From NCBI RefSeq assembly GCF_009428905.1, contig NZ_WHYR01000003.1:1-64000 (forward strand): 64,000 nucleotides of DNA, in the 5' to 3' direction. Of this stretch, positions 42,015 to 51,201 are shown one piece after another. Each line of letters opens with the position of its first letter. Position 1 is the first letter of the stretch. Made by a program: the position numbers and the translations under genes. Origin of the DNA: Desulfofundulus thermobenzoicus. Lineage in GTDB: Bacteria; Bacillota; Desulfotomaculia; Desulfotomaculales; Desulfovirgulaceae. Under the pieces are notes generated by a model. It had not been told where the DNA came from, did not search any database, and was given only the letters and a program-made list of their open reading frames with translations.

Positions 42015-43457
42015 TTAATCAAAATGATTGTTTTGGGTGGGTAGTTTGTGTTTTAGTTTACGGGAGCCGGCAATGCCCGGCCGGGTCAGTTCTCCCGGCG
42101 CAAAGATAATGTCCAGTTCTTCCGCTGTGAAAAAGCCGCTTTCCCGTGCCGTTTCCCGGATGGTTTTACCGTCGGCCATGGCTTTTTCCACCAGACGGCA
42201 GGCCTCTTCATAACCGATGTAGGGCACCAGGGCGGTTGCTTCCCCCCGGCTTTCCTCCAGCCAGAAGCGGCAGCGTTTCTCGTTGGCCGTAATTCCTTCG
42301 ATGCAACGGGTGCGCAAGAGGACGGCGGCGTTGGTGAGCATCTCCAGGCCGTGGAGCAGGTTGAAGGCAATCAGGGGCAAAAAGGCGTTTAACTCCAGCC
42401 GGCCTGAGGCGGCGGCCAGGGCAATGGCCTGGTCGCCGCAGATTACCTGGTAACTCACCTGGGTGACCATTTCCGGTATCACCGGGTTCACCTTGCCCGG
42501 CATGATGGAAGAGCCGGCCTGCAGCCGGGGGAGATTGATTTCCGCCAGCCCGCCCCCGGGGCCGGAGGATAAAAGGCGCAGGTCCCCGGCCATCTTGGCC
42601 AGGTTTACCGCCGCCGCCTTTACCAGGCCGGAAACCTCCACGAAAACATCGGCGTTCTGGGTGCCGTCCACCGTATTTTCCGCCCGGGCCAGACCCAGTC
42701 CGGTCAGCGCCTGCAGTTCCTCGATCACCTGGTAGATGTACTGCCGGCGGGCGTTCAGGCCGGTACCCACCGCCGTGCCGCCCAGATTGACCTGGCGCAG
42801 CCTTTCCTCCATCTTGTACAGCCGCCAGCGGTCCCGGGCGATGGCCTCGGCCCAGGCGCCGAATTCCTGTCCCAGGGTGATGGGCACCGCATCCTGCATT
42901 TCCGTGCGCCCCAGTTTTAATATGCCGGCGAATGCCGCCTCCTTTTCCTGCAGCGCCCCCTGCAGCCGGGCCATTTCCCCGCTTAACTCCAGCACCATCT
43001 GCACGGCGGCAACCCTTAAGGCGGTGGGATAAACGTCGTTGGTGGACTGGGACAGGTTTACGTGATGCAGGGGGTGCACCAGGTGGTAATCCCCCTTTTG
43101 TCCCCCCAGGAGTTCGCAGGCCCGGTTGGCCAGCACTTCGTTCATGTTCATGTTGGTGGAAGTGCCCGCCCCTCCCTGCAGGGCGTCCACAATAAACTGG
43201 TCGTAAAAATGGCCCCGGGCCACCTCGGCGGCCGCCTGCTGGATGGCCGCGCCGGTTTTTTCGTCCAGCAGGCCGGCTTTCACATTGGCGGCGGCGGCGG
43301 CGCCCTTCACCAGGGCCAGAGCCCGGATCAGCCGGGGATGGACGGGGAAACCGGAAACGGGAAAATTTTCCCGGGCCCTTAACGTATGAATGCCGTAGTA
43401 GGCACCGGCCGGTACGGGCATTTCCCCCAGCATATCCCTTTCCACGCGGTAGGACAT
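42015..43457 (-). CDS. aspA: Aspartate ammonia-lyase
   Basis: A 480-residue member of the aspartase/fumarase superfamily with the signature GSSIMPGKVNPVIPE and the conserved blocks ALQGGAGTSTNMNMNEV and HVNLSQSTNDVYPTAL. It converts aspartate to fumarate and ammonia. An aspA gene inside the hydrogenase maturation operon, between the TM1266-type gene and hydF, is a recurring clostridial arrangement; it has been linked to the ammonia needed for the H-cluster bridge, which is a proposal. ATG 43457 has a weak AAGGTGGGGAG upstream. Confidence 0.94.
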   Translation of the reverse strand: MSYRVERDMLGEMPVPAGAYYGIHTLRARENFPVSGFPVHPRLIRALALVKGAAAAANVKAGLLDEKTGAAIQQAAAEVARGHFYDQFIVDALQGGAGTSTNMNMNEVLANRACELLGGQKGDYHLVHPLHHVNLSQSTNDVYPTALRVAAVQMVLELSGEMARLQGALQEKEAAFAGILKLGRTEMQDAVPITLGQEFGAWAEAIARDRWRLYKMEERLRQVNLGGTAVGTGLNARRQYIYQVIEELQALTGLGLARAENTVDGTQNADVFVEVSGLVKAAAVNLAKMAGDLRLLSSGPGGGLAEINLPRLQAGSSIMPGKVNPVIPEMVTQVSYQVICGDQAIALAAASGRLELNAFLPLIAFNLLHGLEMLTNAAVLLRTRCIEGITANEKRCRFWLEESRGEATALVPYIGYEEACRLVEKAMADGKTIRETARESGFFTAEELDIIFAPGELTRPGIAGSRKLKHKLPTQNNHFD

Positions 43458-43549
43458 CTTCTCCCCACCTTCGCTTTATAACCAGGCAGCGGCGGTCATC
43501 CTTCCCTTTGCAGGGGCCGCTGCCTTTTCTTACTGCAAAAAAGCTTGTT

Positions 43550-43801
43550 TCATCCCCTGGTCACCAGGGCGCTTTTCACCTTAACCCCTTTTAGGTTGCC
43601 TATTTTGCCCGTCAAAGCCCCGATTTCATCGGTGGTGCCGTCGATAATCAGGGAAATGACGGCCAGGTTTTTTTCCCGGTAGGGGATACCCATGCGCCCC
43701 ACGATAATGTCCGCATGTTCGCTCAGGATCTGGTTTAAACGGGCGGCGGCCTGTTCCCGGTCCTCCACCACAATGCCTATTACCCCGATGCGCCTTTCCA
43801 C
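43550..43801 (-). CDS. TM1266-family putative regulator of the iron-hydrogenase system
   Basis: An 83-residue protein (VERRIGVIGIVVEDREQAAA to VKSALVTRG) with an ACT-like ferredoxin fold pattern. It matches the TM1266 family, small proteins constantly found at the head of hydEFG operons and thought to be regulatory. I choose GTG 43801 with GGGGGAAAA upstream; a longer frame to 43885 reads through the terminator hairpin of the leader and is not credible. First gene of the operon with aspA, hydF, hydE and hydG. Confidence 0.85.
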   Translation of the reverse strand: MERRIGVIGIVVEDREQAAARLNQILSEHADIIVGRMGIPYREKNLAVISLIIDGTTDEIGALTGKIGNLKGVKVKSALVTRG

Positions 43802-43988
43802 TGATTTTCCCCCTGGTAAAAAAATATAAGGGCCTCTTTTACCATACGCAAAAGAAGCCCTTCCACCTGGCTTATTCCTTTCCACCCCTAGCAGACAGGC
43901 GCTTCCCCTTTGCGCAGGGCCTTGTATGCGGTTTTACCCTTCCCTCCGGCTGGGACTGACCGCCCCCGGACCGTCAGGAATTGATTCC
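43802..43988 (-). promoter_or_regulatory. Structured 5' leader of the hydrogenase maturation operon
   Basis: Between the promoter at 43995-44023 and the GTG at 43801 lies a leader of about 190 bases rich in complementary segments (for example CTGAC/GTCAG at 43978-43956, CCCT/AGGG and GCGC/GCGC pairs around 43920-43900), ending in a strong intrinsic terminator 17 bases before the start codon. This is the layout of a riboswitch or attenuator. No known aptamer class is recognised. Confidence 0.55.
43818..43862 (-). terminator. Leader terminator before the hydrogenase maturation operon
   Basis: A 13-base-pair stem (43828-43840 with 43850-43862, one wobble, 9-base loop) followed on the minus strand by ATATTTTTTT. 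It stands after a promoter and before a start codon, so it probably attenuates the operon; alternatively it ends the haem operon. Confidence 0.88.
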
Positions 43989-43994
43989 GTTTTC

Positions 43995-44023
43995 ATTATA
44001 CCCTTTAAGGATTAAATTGACAA
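43995..44023 (-). promoter_or_regulatory. Promoter of the hydrogenase maturation operon
   Basis: Minus strand TTGTCA (complement of 44018-44023), 17 bases, perfect TATAAT (complement of 43995-44000). Confidence 0.85.
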
Positions 44024-44106
44024 GACATTTTAGCCGCCGGAACCGCCCGTTTTTGGGCTCTTATCCGGATTAAGTTCTATGGGCTGGTTCAATTGCCTGG
44101 AGGAAG

Positions 44107-45402
44107 TCAACTTCCAGCCACGGCAAAGGCCTTTCGGGCGGCCTCTACCGTCCTCGCAATATGTTCGTCCGTATGGGCCAGGCTGAGGAAGGCAGCTTCA
44201 AACTGGGACGGGGCCAGGTAAATGCCCTGCTCCAGCATGGAACGGAAAAAGGCGGCAAAGCGGGTGGTGTCCGAGGTGCAGGCCGAGGCGTAATCCTCCA
44301 CCGGCCGGTCCGTAAAGAAAGCGCAGAGCATGGAGCCCACCCGGTTAAAGGTTACGGGCACCCCCGCCTCCCGGGCCGTCTCCCGCAGCCCCCGCTCCAG
44401 CAGGGCGGATTTGCGCTCCAGTTCGGCATAGGTGCCCGGTTGCTTGAGTACCTGCAGGGTGGCCAGGCCTGCGGAAACGGCCAGGGGATTGCCCGAGAGG
44501 GTGCCGGCCTGGTAAACCGGCCCCGCCGGGGCCACCCTTTCCATTATTACACCCTTGCCGCCATAGGCACCCACCGGCAGCCCGCCGCCGATGATTTTGC
44601 CCAGGCAGGTTAAATCCGGATCAATGTTATACAGTTCCTGGGCCCCGCCGTAGGCCACCCGGAAGCCGGTCATTACTTCGTCAAAGATCAGCAAAGCCCC
44701 ATAGCGGCGGGTGATTTCCCGGAGTCCCGCCAGGAAGCCCTTTCGGGGAGGCACCACGCCCATATTGCCGGCTACCGGCTCCACAATTACCGCGGCGATA
44801 TCTTCCCCCTCCCGGGCAAAGATCTGCTCCAGGGTATCCAGGTCGTTATAGGGGGCGGTGATGGTGGTGGCCGCCGTGGCCGGGGGCACGCCGGGGCTGC
44901 TGGGCACCCCCAGGGTCAGCGCCCCCGAGCCGGCTTTGATCAACAAAAAGTCGGCGTGGCCGTGGTAGCACCCCTCGAATTTAACGATTTTATTCCGCCC
45001 CGTATAGCCCCGGGCCAGGCGCAGGGCACTCATGGTGGCCTCGGTACCCGAGTTGACCAGACGCACCATCTCCACGGAAGGGACGGCTGCCACAATGGTC
45101 CTGGCCAGTTCCGTTTCCAGTTCCGTAGGGGCGCCGAAGCTGGTGCCGGTTTCCAGGCACTCCTGAAGCGCCGCCATCACCGCCGGGTGCCGGTGACCCA
45201 GGATCAGCGGTCCCCAGGAAAGGACGTAATCTATGTACTGGTTGCCGTCCACGTCATAGAGCGTGGCCCCGTTGCCCCGGCTGATGAACACGGGCTGACC
45301 TCCTACAGCCTTAAAGGCCCGCACCGGGCTGTTCACCCCGCCGGGCATGTACCGGCAGGCTTCGGTAAACATTCTTTTTGATTGTTCAAAGCGTAGGATC
45401 AA
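44107..45402 (-). CDS. hemL: Glutamate-1-semialdehyde 2,1-aminomutase
   Basis: A 431-residue PLP enzyme that turns glutamate-1-semialdehyde into 5-aminolevulinate. Family blocks: [53 protein letters not shown] (PLP-binding Asp) and [17 protein letters not shown] with the PLP lysine. Start TTG 45402 follows AGGTGGTGAG. Last gene of the haem operon, 18 bases after ahbB. Confidence 0.95.
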   Translation of the reverse strand: MILRFEQSKRMFTEACRYMPGGVNSPVRAFKAVGGQPVFISRGNGATLYDVDGNQYIDYVLSWGPLILGHRHPAVMAALQECLETGTSFGAPTELETELARTIVAAVPSVEMVRLVNSGTEATMSALRLARGYTGRNKIVKFEGCYHGHADFLLIKAGSGALTLGVPSSPGVPPATAATTITAPYNDLDTLEQIFAREGEDIAAVIVEPVAGNMGVVPPRKGFLAGLREITRRYGALLIFDEVMTGFRVAYGGAQELYNIDPDLTCLGKIIGGGLPVGAYGGKGVIMERVAPAGPVYQAGTLSGNPLAVSAGLATLQVLKQPGTYAELERKSALLERGLRETAREAGVPVTFNRVGSMLCAFFTDRPVEDYASACTSDTTRFAAFFRSMLEQGIYLAPSQFEAAFLSLAHTDEHIARTVEAARKAFAVAGS

Positions 45403-45420
45403 CTATTCTCACCACCTGTG

Positions 45421-45906
45421 TTATTTCCCCTCGGTGAAGTACTTCATGCTGCTCTTTTTTAGCTCGGCTACACTGAAAAGCAAGCGGTAATTATCAATGC
45501 CACTGATCCGGGAAAGCTTTAAAGCTATGTTCCGGCAGTCCTCGGCAGTTTGCCCGTGCACCACGGTGAACAGGTTGTAAGGCCACCGGGGAGGGTGGGC
45601 CGGCCGCTGGTAGCAGTGGGAAACCTCTCTAAAGCTGGCCATCAAACGGCCCACTTCTTCCACCCGCTCCTCCGGCACTTCCCAGACCACCATGGCGTTG
45701 GCCACGTAACCCAGATCCTGGTGGCGCACTGCCGCGCCAAATCGCCGGATTACCCCCCGGTGGATAAAATCCTTCACCCTGGCCAGGAGCTCTTCCTCGT
45801 CCATGCCCAGTTTTTCTGCCAGTGCCCGGTAGGGGCGGCTGACCAGGGGGAGGCCCTCCTGTAATGCCCGGATAATGGCTTTGTCCTGTTCGCTGAGCAT
45901 GCTCAC
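45421..45906 (-). CDS. ahbB: Sirohaem decarboxylase subunit AhbB (Lrp/AsnC-like)
   Basis: A 161-residue protein with an AsnC-type helix-turn-helix (YRALAEKLGMDEEELLARVKD) and a RAM-like domain containing RRFGAAVRHQDLGYVANAMV and VSHCYQRPAHPRW-type metal/haem contacts (CYQRPAHPPRWPYNLFTV). AhbA and AhbB together decarboxylate sirohaem to 12,18-didecarboxysirohaem. It overlaps ahbA by 4 bases. A and B roles are assigned by order and resemblance, not by activity. Confidence 0.88.
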   Translation of the reverse strand: MSMLSEQDKAIIRALQEGLPLVSRPYRALAEKLGMDEEELLARVKDFIHRGVIRRFGAAVRHQDLGYVANAMVVWEVPEERVEEVGRLMASFREVSHCYQRPAHPPRWPYNLFTVVHGQTAEDCRNIALKLSRISGIDNYRLLFSVAELKKSSMKYFTEGK

Positions 45907-46358
45907 GCCTCCCCCAGGTCAAAGTTTACCCGGATTTTAAAAAGTCTGGTGGACGGCAGGTTCAGGATATCACTGATCCCCGTCTTCCTTTTGATTTCCT
46001 CCAGAATGGCTTCCACCCGGGCGGGGGAATCCACCAGCAGGGTGAACCACATGTTATACTCGTGCTCCCGCAGGTAATTATGGGTGACTCCCGGGAAACT
46101 GTTGACCACCGCCGCCACCCGCTCAATCTGCGGGGGTGGTACCTTCATGGCACAGAGGGTGCCGCTATAGCCCACTTTACGGGAGTCGAAAATGGCTCCC
46201 AGCCGCCGGATGACCCCCCGGGCAATCAGACGCTCCAGCCGGGCCAGTACGTCTTCCTCGCTGGTTCCCAGGGTTTCGGCCAGTTCCCGGTATGGTTCCG
46301 GTGTTACGGGCAGGTTGGTCTGGATTAAGTTGAGCAGCTGTTTGTCCAGGTTATCCAT
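45903..46358 (-). CDS. ahbA: Sirohaem decarboxylase subunit AhbA (Lrp/AsnC-like)
   Basis: A 151-residue partner of AhbB. The helix-turn-helix is YRELAETLGTSEEDVLARLE; the ligand domain has RRLGAIFDSRKVGYSGTLCA and THNYLREHEYNMWFTLLV with histidines likely to contact sirohaem. Start ATG 46358 (MDNLDKQLL) is preferred; the open frame upstream to 46409 overlaps ahbD and is not conserved. The ahbD stop is 2 bases away, so translation is coupled. Confidence 0.88.
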   Translation of the reverse strand: MDNLDKQLLNLIQTNLPVTPEPYRELAETLGTSEEDVLARLERLIARGVIRRLGAIFDSRKVGYSGTLCAMKVPPPQIERVAAVVNSFPGVTHNYLREHEYNMWFTLLVDSPARVEAILEEIKRKTGISDILNLPSTRLFKIRVNFDLGEA

Positions 46359-46360
46359 GG

Positions 46361-47371
46361 TCACGATGACTCCCTCCGCATGGCTTCCCTGCCTTTGCGG
46401 TACAGGCACCAGGGTTCCTCAGCCATGTAATCCCCGTGGTAGAAATATGCCCGGGCCCGGCAGCCGCCGCAGACGGTGCGGTACCGGCAGGAGCCGCAGC
46501 CGCCGCCGTATTCTTCCGTACGCAGTCTCAAAAAAACCGGGCTTTTCTCCCAGATGCGTTGAAAGGGGGTTTCCCGTATGTTCCCCGCCGGAATGTTTAA
46601 GTAGGCGCAGGGCTGCACGTCTCCCACCGGGTTGATGATGCAGTAACCCGTGCCGGCCAGGCACCCCTTTTGAAAGCGCAATTTCAGGCCCATCCGGGCG
46701 GCGATGCGCATGAACTGGGGGGCGCAGGTGGGTTTTACTTCAACGGGCACTTCCCTTTGCTTTTTCATCAACCGGTGCAGCAGGCGTTCATACTGTTCGG
46801 CCCGCAGGGATTCTTCTTCAATGTTCACCGCCCGTCCGGTGGGGACCAGGAAAAAGACGTGGTGGGCCACCGCCCCCAGCTGCACCGCCAGATCGGTCAG
46901 TGCCTCCACCTGGTGGTAGTTCCACTCCACCACGGTGGTATGAATCTGGAATGGTAAACCCGCCCGGTGGCAGGCCTGCATGCCCTCCACCGCCGCCTGC
47001 CAGGATCCTGCCCGGCCGCGGAAGCGGTCGTGTTGCCCGGGATCGGTGCTGTCCAGGCTGATGCCCATGGCCAGGGCACCGGCCCTTTTTAATTTTTCGG
47101 CCACTTCTCCGGTGATCAGGGTGCCGTTGGTGCCGAAAACCGGGCGCAGTCCCCTGCCTGCGGCGTAGCGCACCAGTTCGTAAATATCGGGTCTCAACAG
47201 GGGTTCCCCCCCGCTGAAGATCATAATCTTAAAGCCCGCCCGGGCAATTTCATCAATCAACGCCGCTGCCTCGACAGAGGAGAGCTCATCCTCCGCCCGG
47301 GCGCCGGCGTCCCGGTAGCAGTGGGCGCAGGCCAGATTACAGGCGTTGGTGGTGTTCCAGGATACCAGCAA
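46361..47371 (-). CDS. ahbD: Radical SAM haem synthase AhbD (NirJ2-like)
   Basis: A 336-residue radical SAM protein with the SAM cluster NTTNACNLACAHCYRDAG at the very N-terminus, the SAM-binding IMIFSGGEPLLRPD and GTNGTLITGEVAEKL, and a C-terminal cysteine cluster (KGCLAGTGYCI, CGSCRYRTVCGGCRARAYF) for a second Fe-S centre. AhbD oxidatively decarboxylates Fe-coproporphyrin III to haem b. The start is TTG 47371 after GGAGAGG. The choice of AhbD over AhbC rests on the short N-terminus and SWNTTN motif remembered from NirJ2 proteins. Confidence 0.8.
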   Translation of the reverse strand: MLVSWNTTNACNLACAHCYRDAGARAEDELSSVEAAALIDEIARAGFKIMIFSGGEPLLRPDIYELVRYAAGRGLRPVFGTNGTLITGEVAEKLKRAGALAMGISLDSTDPGQHDRFRGRAGSWQAAVEGMQACHRAGLPFQIHTTVVEWNYHQVEALTDLAVQLGAVAHHVFFLVPTGRAVNIEEESLRAEQYERLLHRLMKKQREVPVEVKPTCAPQFMRIAARMGLKLRFQKGCLAGTGYCIINPVGDVQPCAYLNIPAGNIRETPFQRIWEKSPVFLRLRTEEYGGGCGSCRYRTVCGGCRARAYFYHGDYMAEEPWCLYRKGREAMRRESS

Positions 47372-47463
47372 GGGTTATCATCCTCTCCAGCCGGTATTAA
47401 AACCCTTAACTTTAAGGCCGGACGATGCAACAGGTGGGTTAGAATCGCCCGGAAGTCTAATTC

Positions 47464-48450
47464 TTACCTTCCTGCACCTTCCTGCAGCCAGCGGGCCACG
47501 TCTATGGCGTGGTAGGTGAGAATAATATCGGCCCCGGCCCGTTTCATGCCGGTGAGGGTTTCCAGGACGACCCGCCGTTCGTCAATCCACCCCCGGGCGG
47601 CGGCCGCCTTGACCATGGCGTATTCACCGCTGACGTTGTATACGGCCACCGGGTGGTCGAAGCGGTCCCGTACCTGCCGGACAATATCCAGGTAGGCCAG
47701 GGCGGGTTTGACCATGATGATGTCCGCCCCTTCCTGGATGTCCAGGATGATTTCCCGCAGGGCTTCCCGGGCGTTGGGCGGGTCCATCTGGTAGGAGCGG
47801 CGGTCGCCGAACTGGGGTGCCGAGCCGGCGGCTTCCCGGAAGGGACCGTAATAGGCCGAAGCGTATTTGGCCGCATAGGCCATGATGGATACGTCCTGGT
47901 AACCGGCCCGGTCCAGTTCCCGGCGGATGGCACCCACCCGGCCGTCCATCATATCCGAGGGGGCCACCATATCTGCTCCGGCCCGGGCGTGGGAAAGGGC
48001 CGTATGGGCCAAAAGCTCCAGGGTGGGGTCGTTTAAAATGCAACCGTTCTCCACAATACCGCAGTGGCCGTGGCTGGTGTATTCACACAGGCAGACGTCG
48101 GTAATCACCAGCATGGCCGGGAATTTCTCCTTGACGGCCCGGATTGCCTGCTGTACTATACCCTGGTCGTCGTAGGCTTCGCTAGCCCGTTCGTCCTTTT
48201 GCCGGGGGATGCCGAAAAGGATGATTCCGGGGATGCCCAGTTCATCCACTGCGGCCAGTTCCTCCAGCAGGGTATCGACCGAGAAGTTGTAAACCCCCGG
48301 CATGGCTTCCACTGCTTTTTTTACACCCCGCCCGTGGGTGACAAAAACAGGATAGATCAGATCGTCCACCGAAAGGCTGGTTTCCCGCACCAGACGGCGT
48401 ATGGTTTCATTCGCCCGCAGACGCCGCGGTCGAACTATAGGAAAGGGCAT
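47464..48450 (-). CDS. hemB: Porphobilinogen synthase (5-aminolevulinate dehydratase)
   Basis: A 328-residue HemB condensing two 5-aminolevulinates. Active-site lysines lie in [20 protein letters not shown] and [13 protein letters not shown]; the zinc-binding cysteine motif [16 protein letters not shown] is present, so the enzyme is of the Zn type. I take ATG 48450 ([12 protein letters not shown]) as start, 12 bases past AAGGAG; the frame extends to 48573 but that part overlaps ahbC and is not HemB-like. Confidence 0.94.
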   Translation of the reverse strand: MPFPIVRPRRLRANETIRRLVRETSLSVDDLIYPVFVTHGRGVKKAVEAMPGVYNFSVDTLLEELAAVDELGIPGIILFGIPRQKDERASEAYDDQGIVQQAIRAVKEKFPAMLVITDVCLCEYTSHGHCGIVENGCILNDPTLELLAHTALSHARAGADMVAPSDMMDGRVGAIRRELDRAGYQDVSIMAYAAKYASAYYGPFREAAGSAPQFGDRRSYQMDPPNAREALREIILDIQEGADIIMVKPALAYLDIVRQVRDRFDHPVAVYNVSGEYAMVKAAAARGWIDERRVVLETLTGMKRAGADIILTYHAIDVARWLQEGAGR

Positions 48451-48470
48451 GAGGAAAGTCATCTCCTTTT

Positions 48471-49646
48471 TCAGGCCGCACCGATCTCTTCGTCTGTTAA
48501 ATAACACGCCGGATCGGGCGCCCAGAAATCGTTGTACACGGCTTCGGCCCGGCTGCGGAAGTTTCCGTTGCAAAGGTCCAGCCAGCGGCAGCGGGCGCAG
48601 CGTCCCTTCAAAAGAGGCCGCCGGTTTTTCAACCCGGCCAGGATGGGTTGGGATAAATCGGTCCAGATTTCCCCGAAACTCTTCTTCCGCACATTGCCGA
48701 AGGTGTGATGCATGGTGAACTGGTCCGGGTGGACGTATCCCTCCCAGTCCACGGCGGCGATGGCTATGCCCGTGCGGTTGCCGCCGTTTTGTTTGAGCAA
48801 CCGGTAGACCTGTTCCGCCCGGGCCGGGTCTTCCCGCAGCAGTTTTAAATAAATATATACCCCGTCGGCGTGGTTGTCTACCGTAAGGATCTCCACGGGC
48901 ATGCCCCGCCGGTGGAAATAGACCGTTTTTTCCATAATCAGGTCCAGGGCGGCCCGGGATTGGGCGTGGGTAATGTCTTCGTCAACCATTTCCCGGCCCC
49001 GGCCGCTGTACACCAGATGATAAAAACATACCCGCGGAATTTTTTCCTTTTCAATTAGATCAAATATGTCGGCCAGCTGGTGGTAGTTGTGCCGGTTGAT
49101 GGTAAAACGCAGGCCCACCCGCTGCCCCACCTCCAGGCAGTGGCGGATGCCCCCCAGGGCGGCTTCAAAGGCGCCTTTCTTGCCCCGGAACCGGTCGTTG
49201 CCTTCCCCGGTACCATCCAGGCTGATGCCCACGTACCCCACGCCAATTTCCTTCAAGCGCCGGGCCACCTCAAGGGTAACCAGCGTGCCATTGGTGGACA
49301 CGGTGGGCCGGATGTTTCGTCCGGCGGCATATTCGGCCAGCTCAAAAAAGTCCGGACGCATCAGGGGTTCGCCGCCGGAGAATAGGAGCACGGGCACCTT
49401 AAACTCGGCCAGGCCGTCAATAAACTTCCTGGCTTCGCCTGTGCTCAGTTCGCCGGGATGTCTTTCGCTGCCGGCACTGGCATAACAATGGATGCAGCGC
49501 AGGTTGCAGCTACGGGTCATATTCCAGACCACCACCGGGCCGTGCCCGGCCGCGGCGCCGTGGATTTGTTTGCCGGAGGAGGGGCTGTAGCGCAGGATGT
49601 CGCCAAAATTTTCACTGCCGCAGAGTAATTTGCTTATGCTGATCAT
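48471..49646 (-). CDS. ahbC: Radical SAM 12,18-didecarboxysirohaem deacetylase AhbC (NirJ1-like)
   Basis: A 391-residue radical SAM protein: [21 protein letters not shown]-terminus, SAM cluster [40 protein letters not shown], and the C-terminal cluster [20 protein letters not shown] plus a later cysteine in [10 protein letters not shown]. AhbC removes two acetate side chains from didecarboxysirohaem to give Fe-coproporphyrin III. Start ATG 49646 is set by the conserved N-terminus; the frame is open upstream but that part lies inside cobA/hemD. Confidence 0.83.
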   Translation of the reverse strand: MISISKLLCGSENFGDILRYSPSSGKQIHGAAAGHGPVVVWNMTRSCNLRCIHCYASAGSERHPGELSTGEARKFIDGLAEFKVPVLLFSGGEPLMRPDFFELAEYAAGRNIRPTVSTNGTLVTLEVARRLKEIGVGYVGISLDGTGEGNDRFRGKKGAFEAALGGIRHCLEVGQRVGLRFTINRHNYHQLADIFDLIEKEKIPRVCFYHLVYSGRGREMVDEDITHAQSRAALDLIMEKTVYFHRRGMPVEILTVDNHADGVYIYLKLLREDPARAEQVYRLLKQNGGNRTGIAIAAVDWEGYVHPDQFTMHHTFGNVRKKSFGEIWTDLSQPILAGLKNRRPLLKGRCARCRWLDLCNGNFRSRAEAVYNDFWAPDPACYLTDEEIGAA

Positions 49647-49674
49647 AACCCCTATACATCCCTTCTGGAGGTGG

Positions 49675-51201
49675 TTATTGGGCGTTAACTGCCGCTTCCA
49701 GTATGGCCTGAACCAGTCCGGCGATGGTGTATTCCCGGGCCTGTACATGCACGGGCAGGCCCATTTCCCGGGCGGTGCGGGCGGTGATGGGGCCGATGCA
49801 GGCCACCATGGTTTTCTCCAACAGCCGGGGCAGATGGGGCTCCTGGAGAAGCTGCACAAAATTGCGTACGGTGGAAGAACTGGTGAAGGTGACCACATGG
49901 ATTCTCCCTTCCGCCAGCAGTTCCCGGATCAACCGGGCATTTCCCCCGGCCGGGACGGTGCGGTAGGCCACCACCTCCTCCACCACGGCGCCCAGATCCC
50001 GTAGCGCTTCGGCCAGCGCCTTGCGGGCTATGTCGGCCCGGGGTAAAAGTACCCGGTCCCCGGGGTTGATCTGTTCCCCAAGGCCGGCAACAATCCTTTC
50101 CGCCCGGTACTCGTCGGGCATATGGGTAACCTGCAGGGCGAACCTTTCCAGGGCCTGCCTTGTTTGAGGGCCGATGGCACAAAGGTTTGCGCCGTGGAGA
50201 TCCCGCACATCCCGGCCCCTTTGCCTCAGTCGCCGGAAAAAGAAATGTACACCGTTGACACTGGTGAAAATAACCCACCGGTAGGAACCAAGCCGTTCGA
50301 TGGCCGCATCCAGGGGCGCATAACTTTCCGGTTCCATTATGGCAATGGTGGGAAACTCCAGGGCTTCCCCGCCCAGATCTTCAATGATCCGCGACAGTTC
50401 GCTGGCCTGTTCCCGGGAGCGGGTGACCAGCACCCTTTTGCCGAAAAGGGGTTTTTTCTCAAACCAGGCCAGCCTTTCCCTGAGGGCCACCACTTCCCCC
50501 ACCACGATTACCGCCGGGTTGGTCAGACCGGTTTCCCTGGCCCGGAAGGCGATGTTTTCCAGGGTGCCGGTTACGGTCTGCTGTTCAACCCGGGTGCCCC
50601 AGCGGATCAGAGCCACCGGTGTTTTAGGATCCCGGCCGTGTTTTATCAGCTGTTCGGTAATCCGGTCCAGATTGGCCATGCCCATTAAAAAAACGAGGGT
50701 GCCCGCCCCGGTAGCCAGTTTGTCCCACTGGATGCTGGAATCCTCTTTGCGGGGATCTTCATTGCCGGTAATAATGGCCAGGGTGGAGGTAAGATCCCGG
50801 TGGGTGACCGGAATGCCGGCATAGGCCGGCACGGCGATGGCCGAGGTAATGCCGGGCACCACTTCAAAGGGAATGCCTGCCCGGGCCAGGGCTTCCGCCT
50901 CTTCCCCGCCCCGGCCGAAAAGGAAGGGATCGCCTCCCTTCAGGCGGACCACCACCTGCCCCCGGGAGGCCCTTTCCACCAGGAGGGCGTTGATTTCCTC
51001 CTGGGTCATGGCGTGTCCGGCAGGGCTCTTGCCCACATAAATCAACTCCGCTTCCGGTGCGGCATGGGTGAGCAGGTGGGGGCCGGTCAGACGGTCGTAA
51101 ACAATAACGGCGGCCCTTTGTATACAGGCCAGGCCCTTGACAGTGAGCAGCCCCGGATCTCCGGGACCGGCTCCCACCAGATAAACCATCCCTTTATTCA
51201 T
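49675..51201 (-). CDS. cobA-hemD: Fused uroporphyrinogen-III methyltransferase / uroporphyrinogen-III synthase
   Basis: A 508-residue two-domain enzyme. Residues 1-245 are the SAM-dependent methyltransferase (VYLVGAGPGDPGLLTVKG, LKGGDPFLFGRGGEEAEAL, VVPGITSAIAVPAYAGIPVT, VFLMGMANLDRI) that makes precorrin-2. Residues about 255-505 are HemD, which closes and inverts hydroxymethylbilane (RVLVTRSREQASELSRIIED; CAIGPQTRQALERF; VTFTSSSTVRNFVQLL; CIGPITARTAREMGLP). The fusion is common in Firmicutes. It overlaps hemC by 8 bases. Confidence 0.95.
   Translation of the reverse strand: MNKGMVYLVGAGPGDPGLLTVKGLACIQRAAVIVYDRLTGPHLLTHAAPEAELIYVGKSPAGHAMTQEEINALLVERASRGQVVVRLKGGDPFLFGRGGEEAEALARAGIPFEVVPGITSAIAVPAYAGIPVTHRDLTSTLAIITGNEDPRKEDSSIQWDKLATGAGTLVFLMGMANLDRITEQLIKHGRDPKTPVALIRWGTRVEQQTVTGTLENIAFRARETGLTNPAVIVVGEVVALRERLAWFEKKPLFGKRVLVTRSREQASELSRIIEDLGGEALEFPTIAIMEPESYAPLDAAIERLGSYRWVIFTSVNGVHFFFRRLRQRGRDVRDLHGANLCAIGPQTRQALERFALQVTHMPDEYRAERIVAGLGEQINPGDRVLLPRADIARKALAEALRDLGAVVEEVVAYRTVPAGGNARLIRELLAEGRIHVVTFTSSSTVRNFVQLLQEPHLPRLLEKTMVACIGPITARTAREMGLPVHVQAREYTIAGLVQAILEAAVNAQ

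Noticed and set aside
43802-43885. Upstream extension of the TM1266-type gene to 43885
   Set aside because: It would translate the terminator hairpin; the GTG at 43801 has a proper site and gives the family length.
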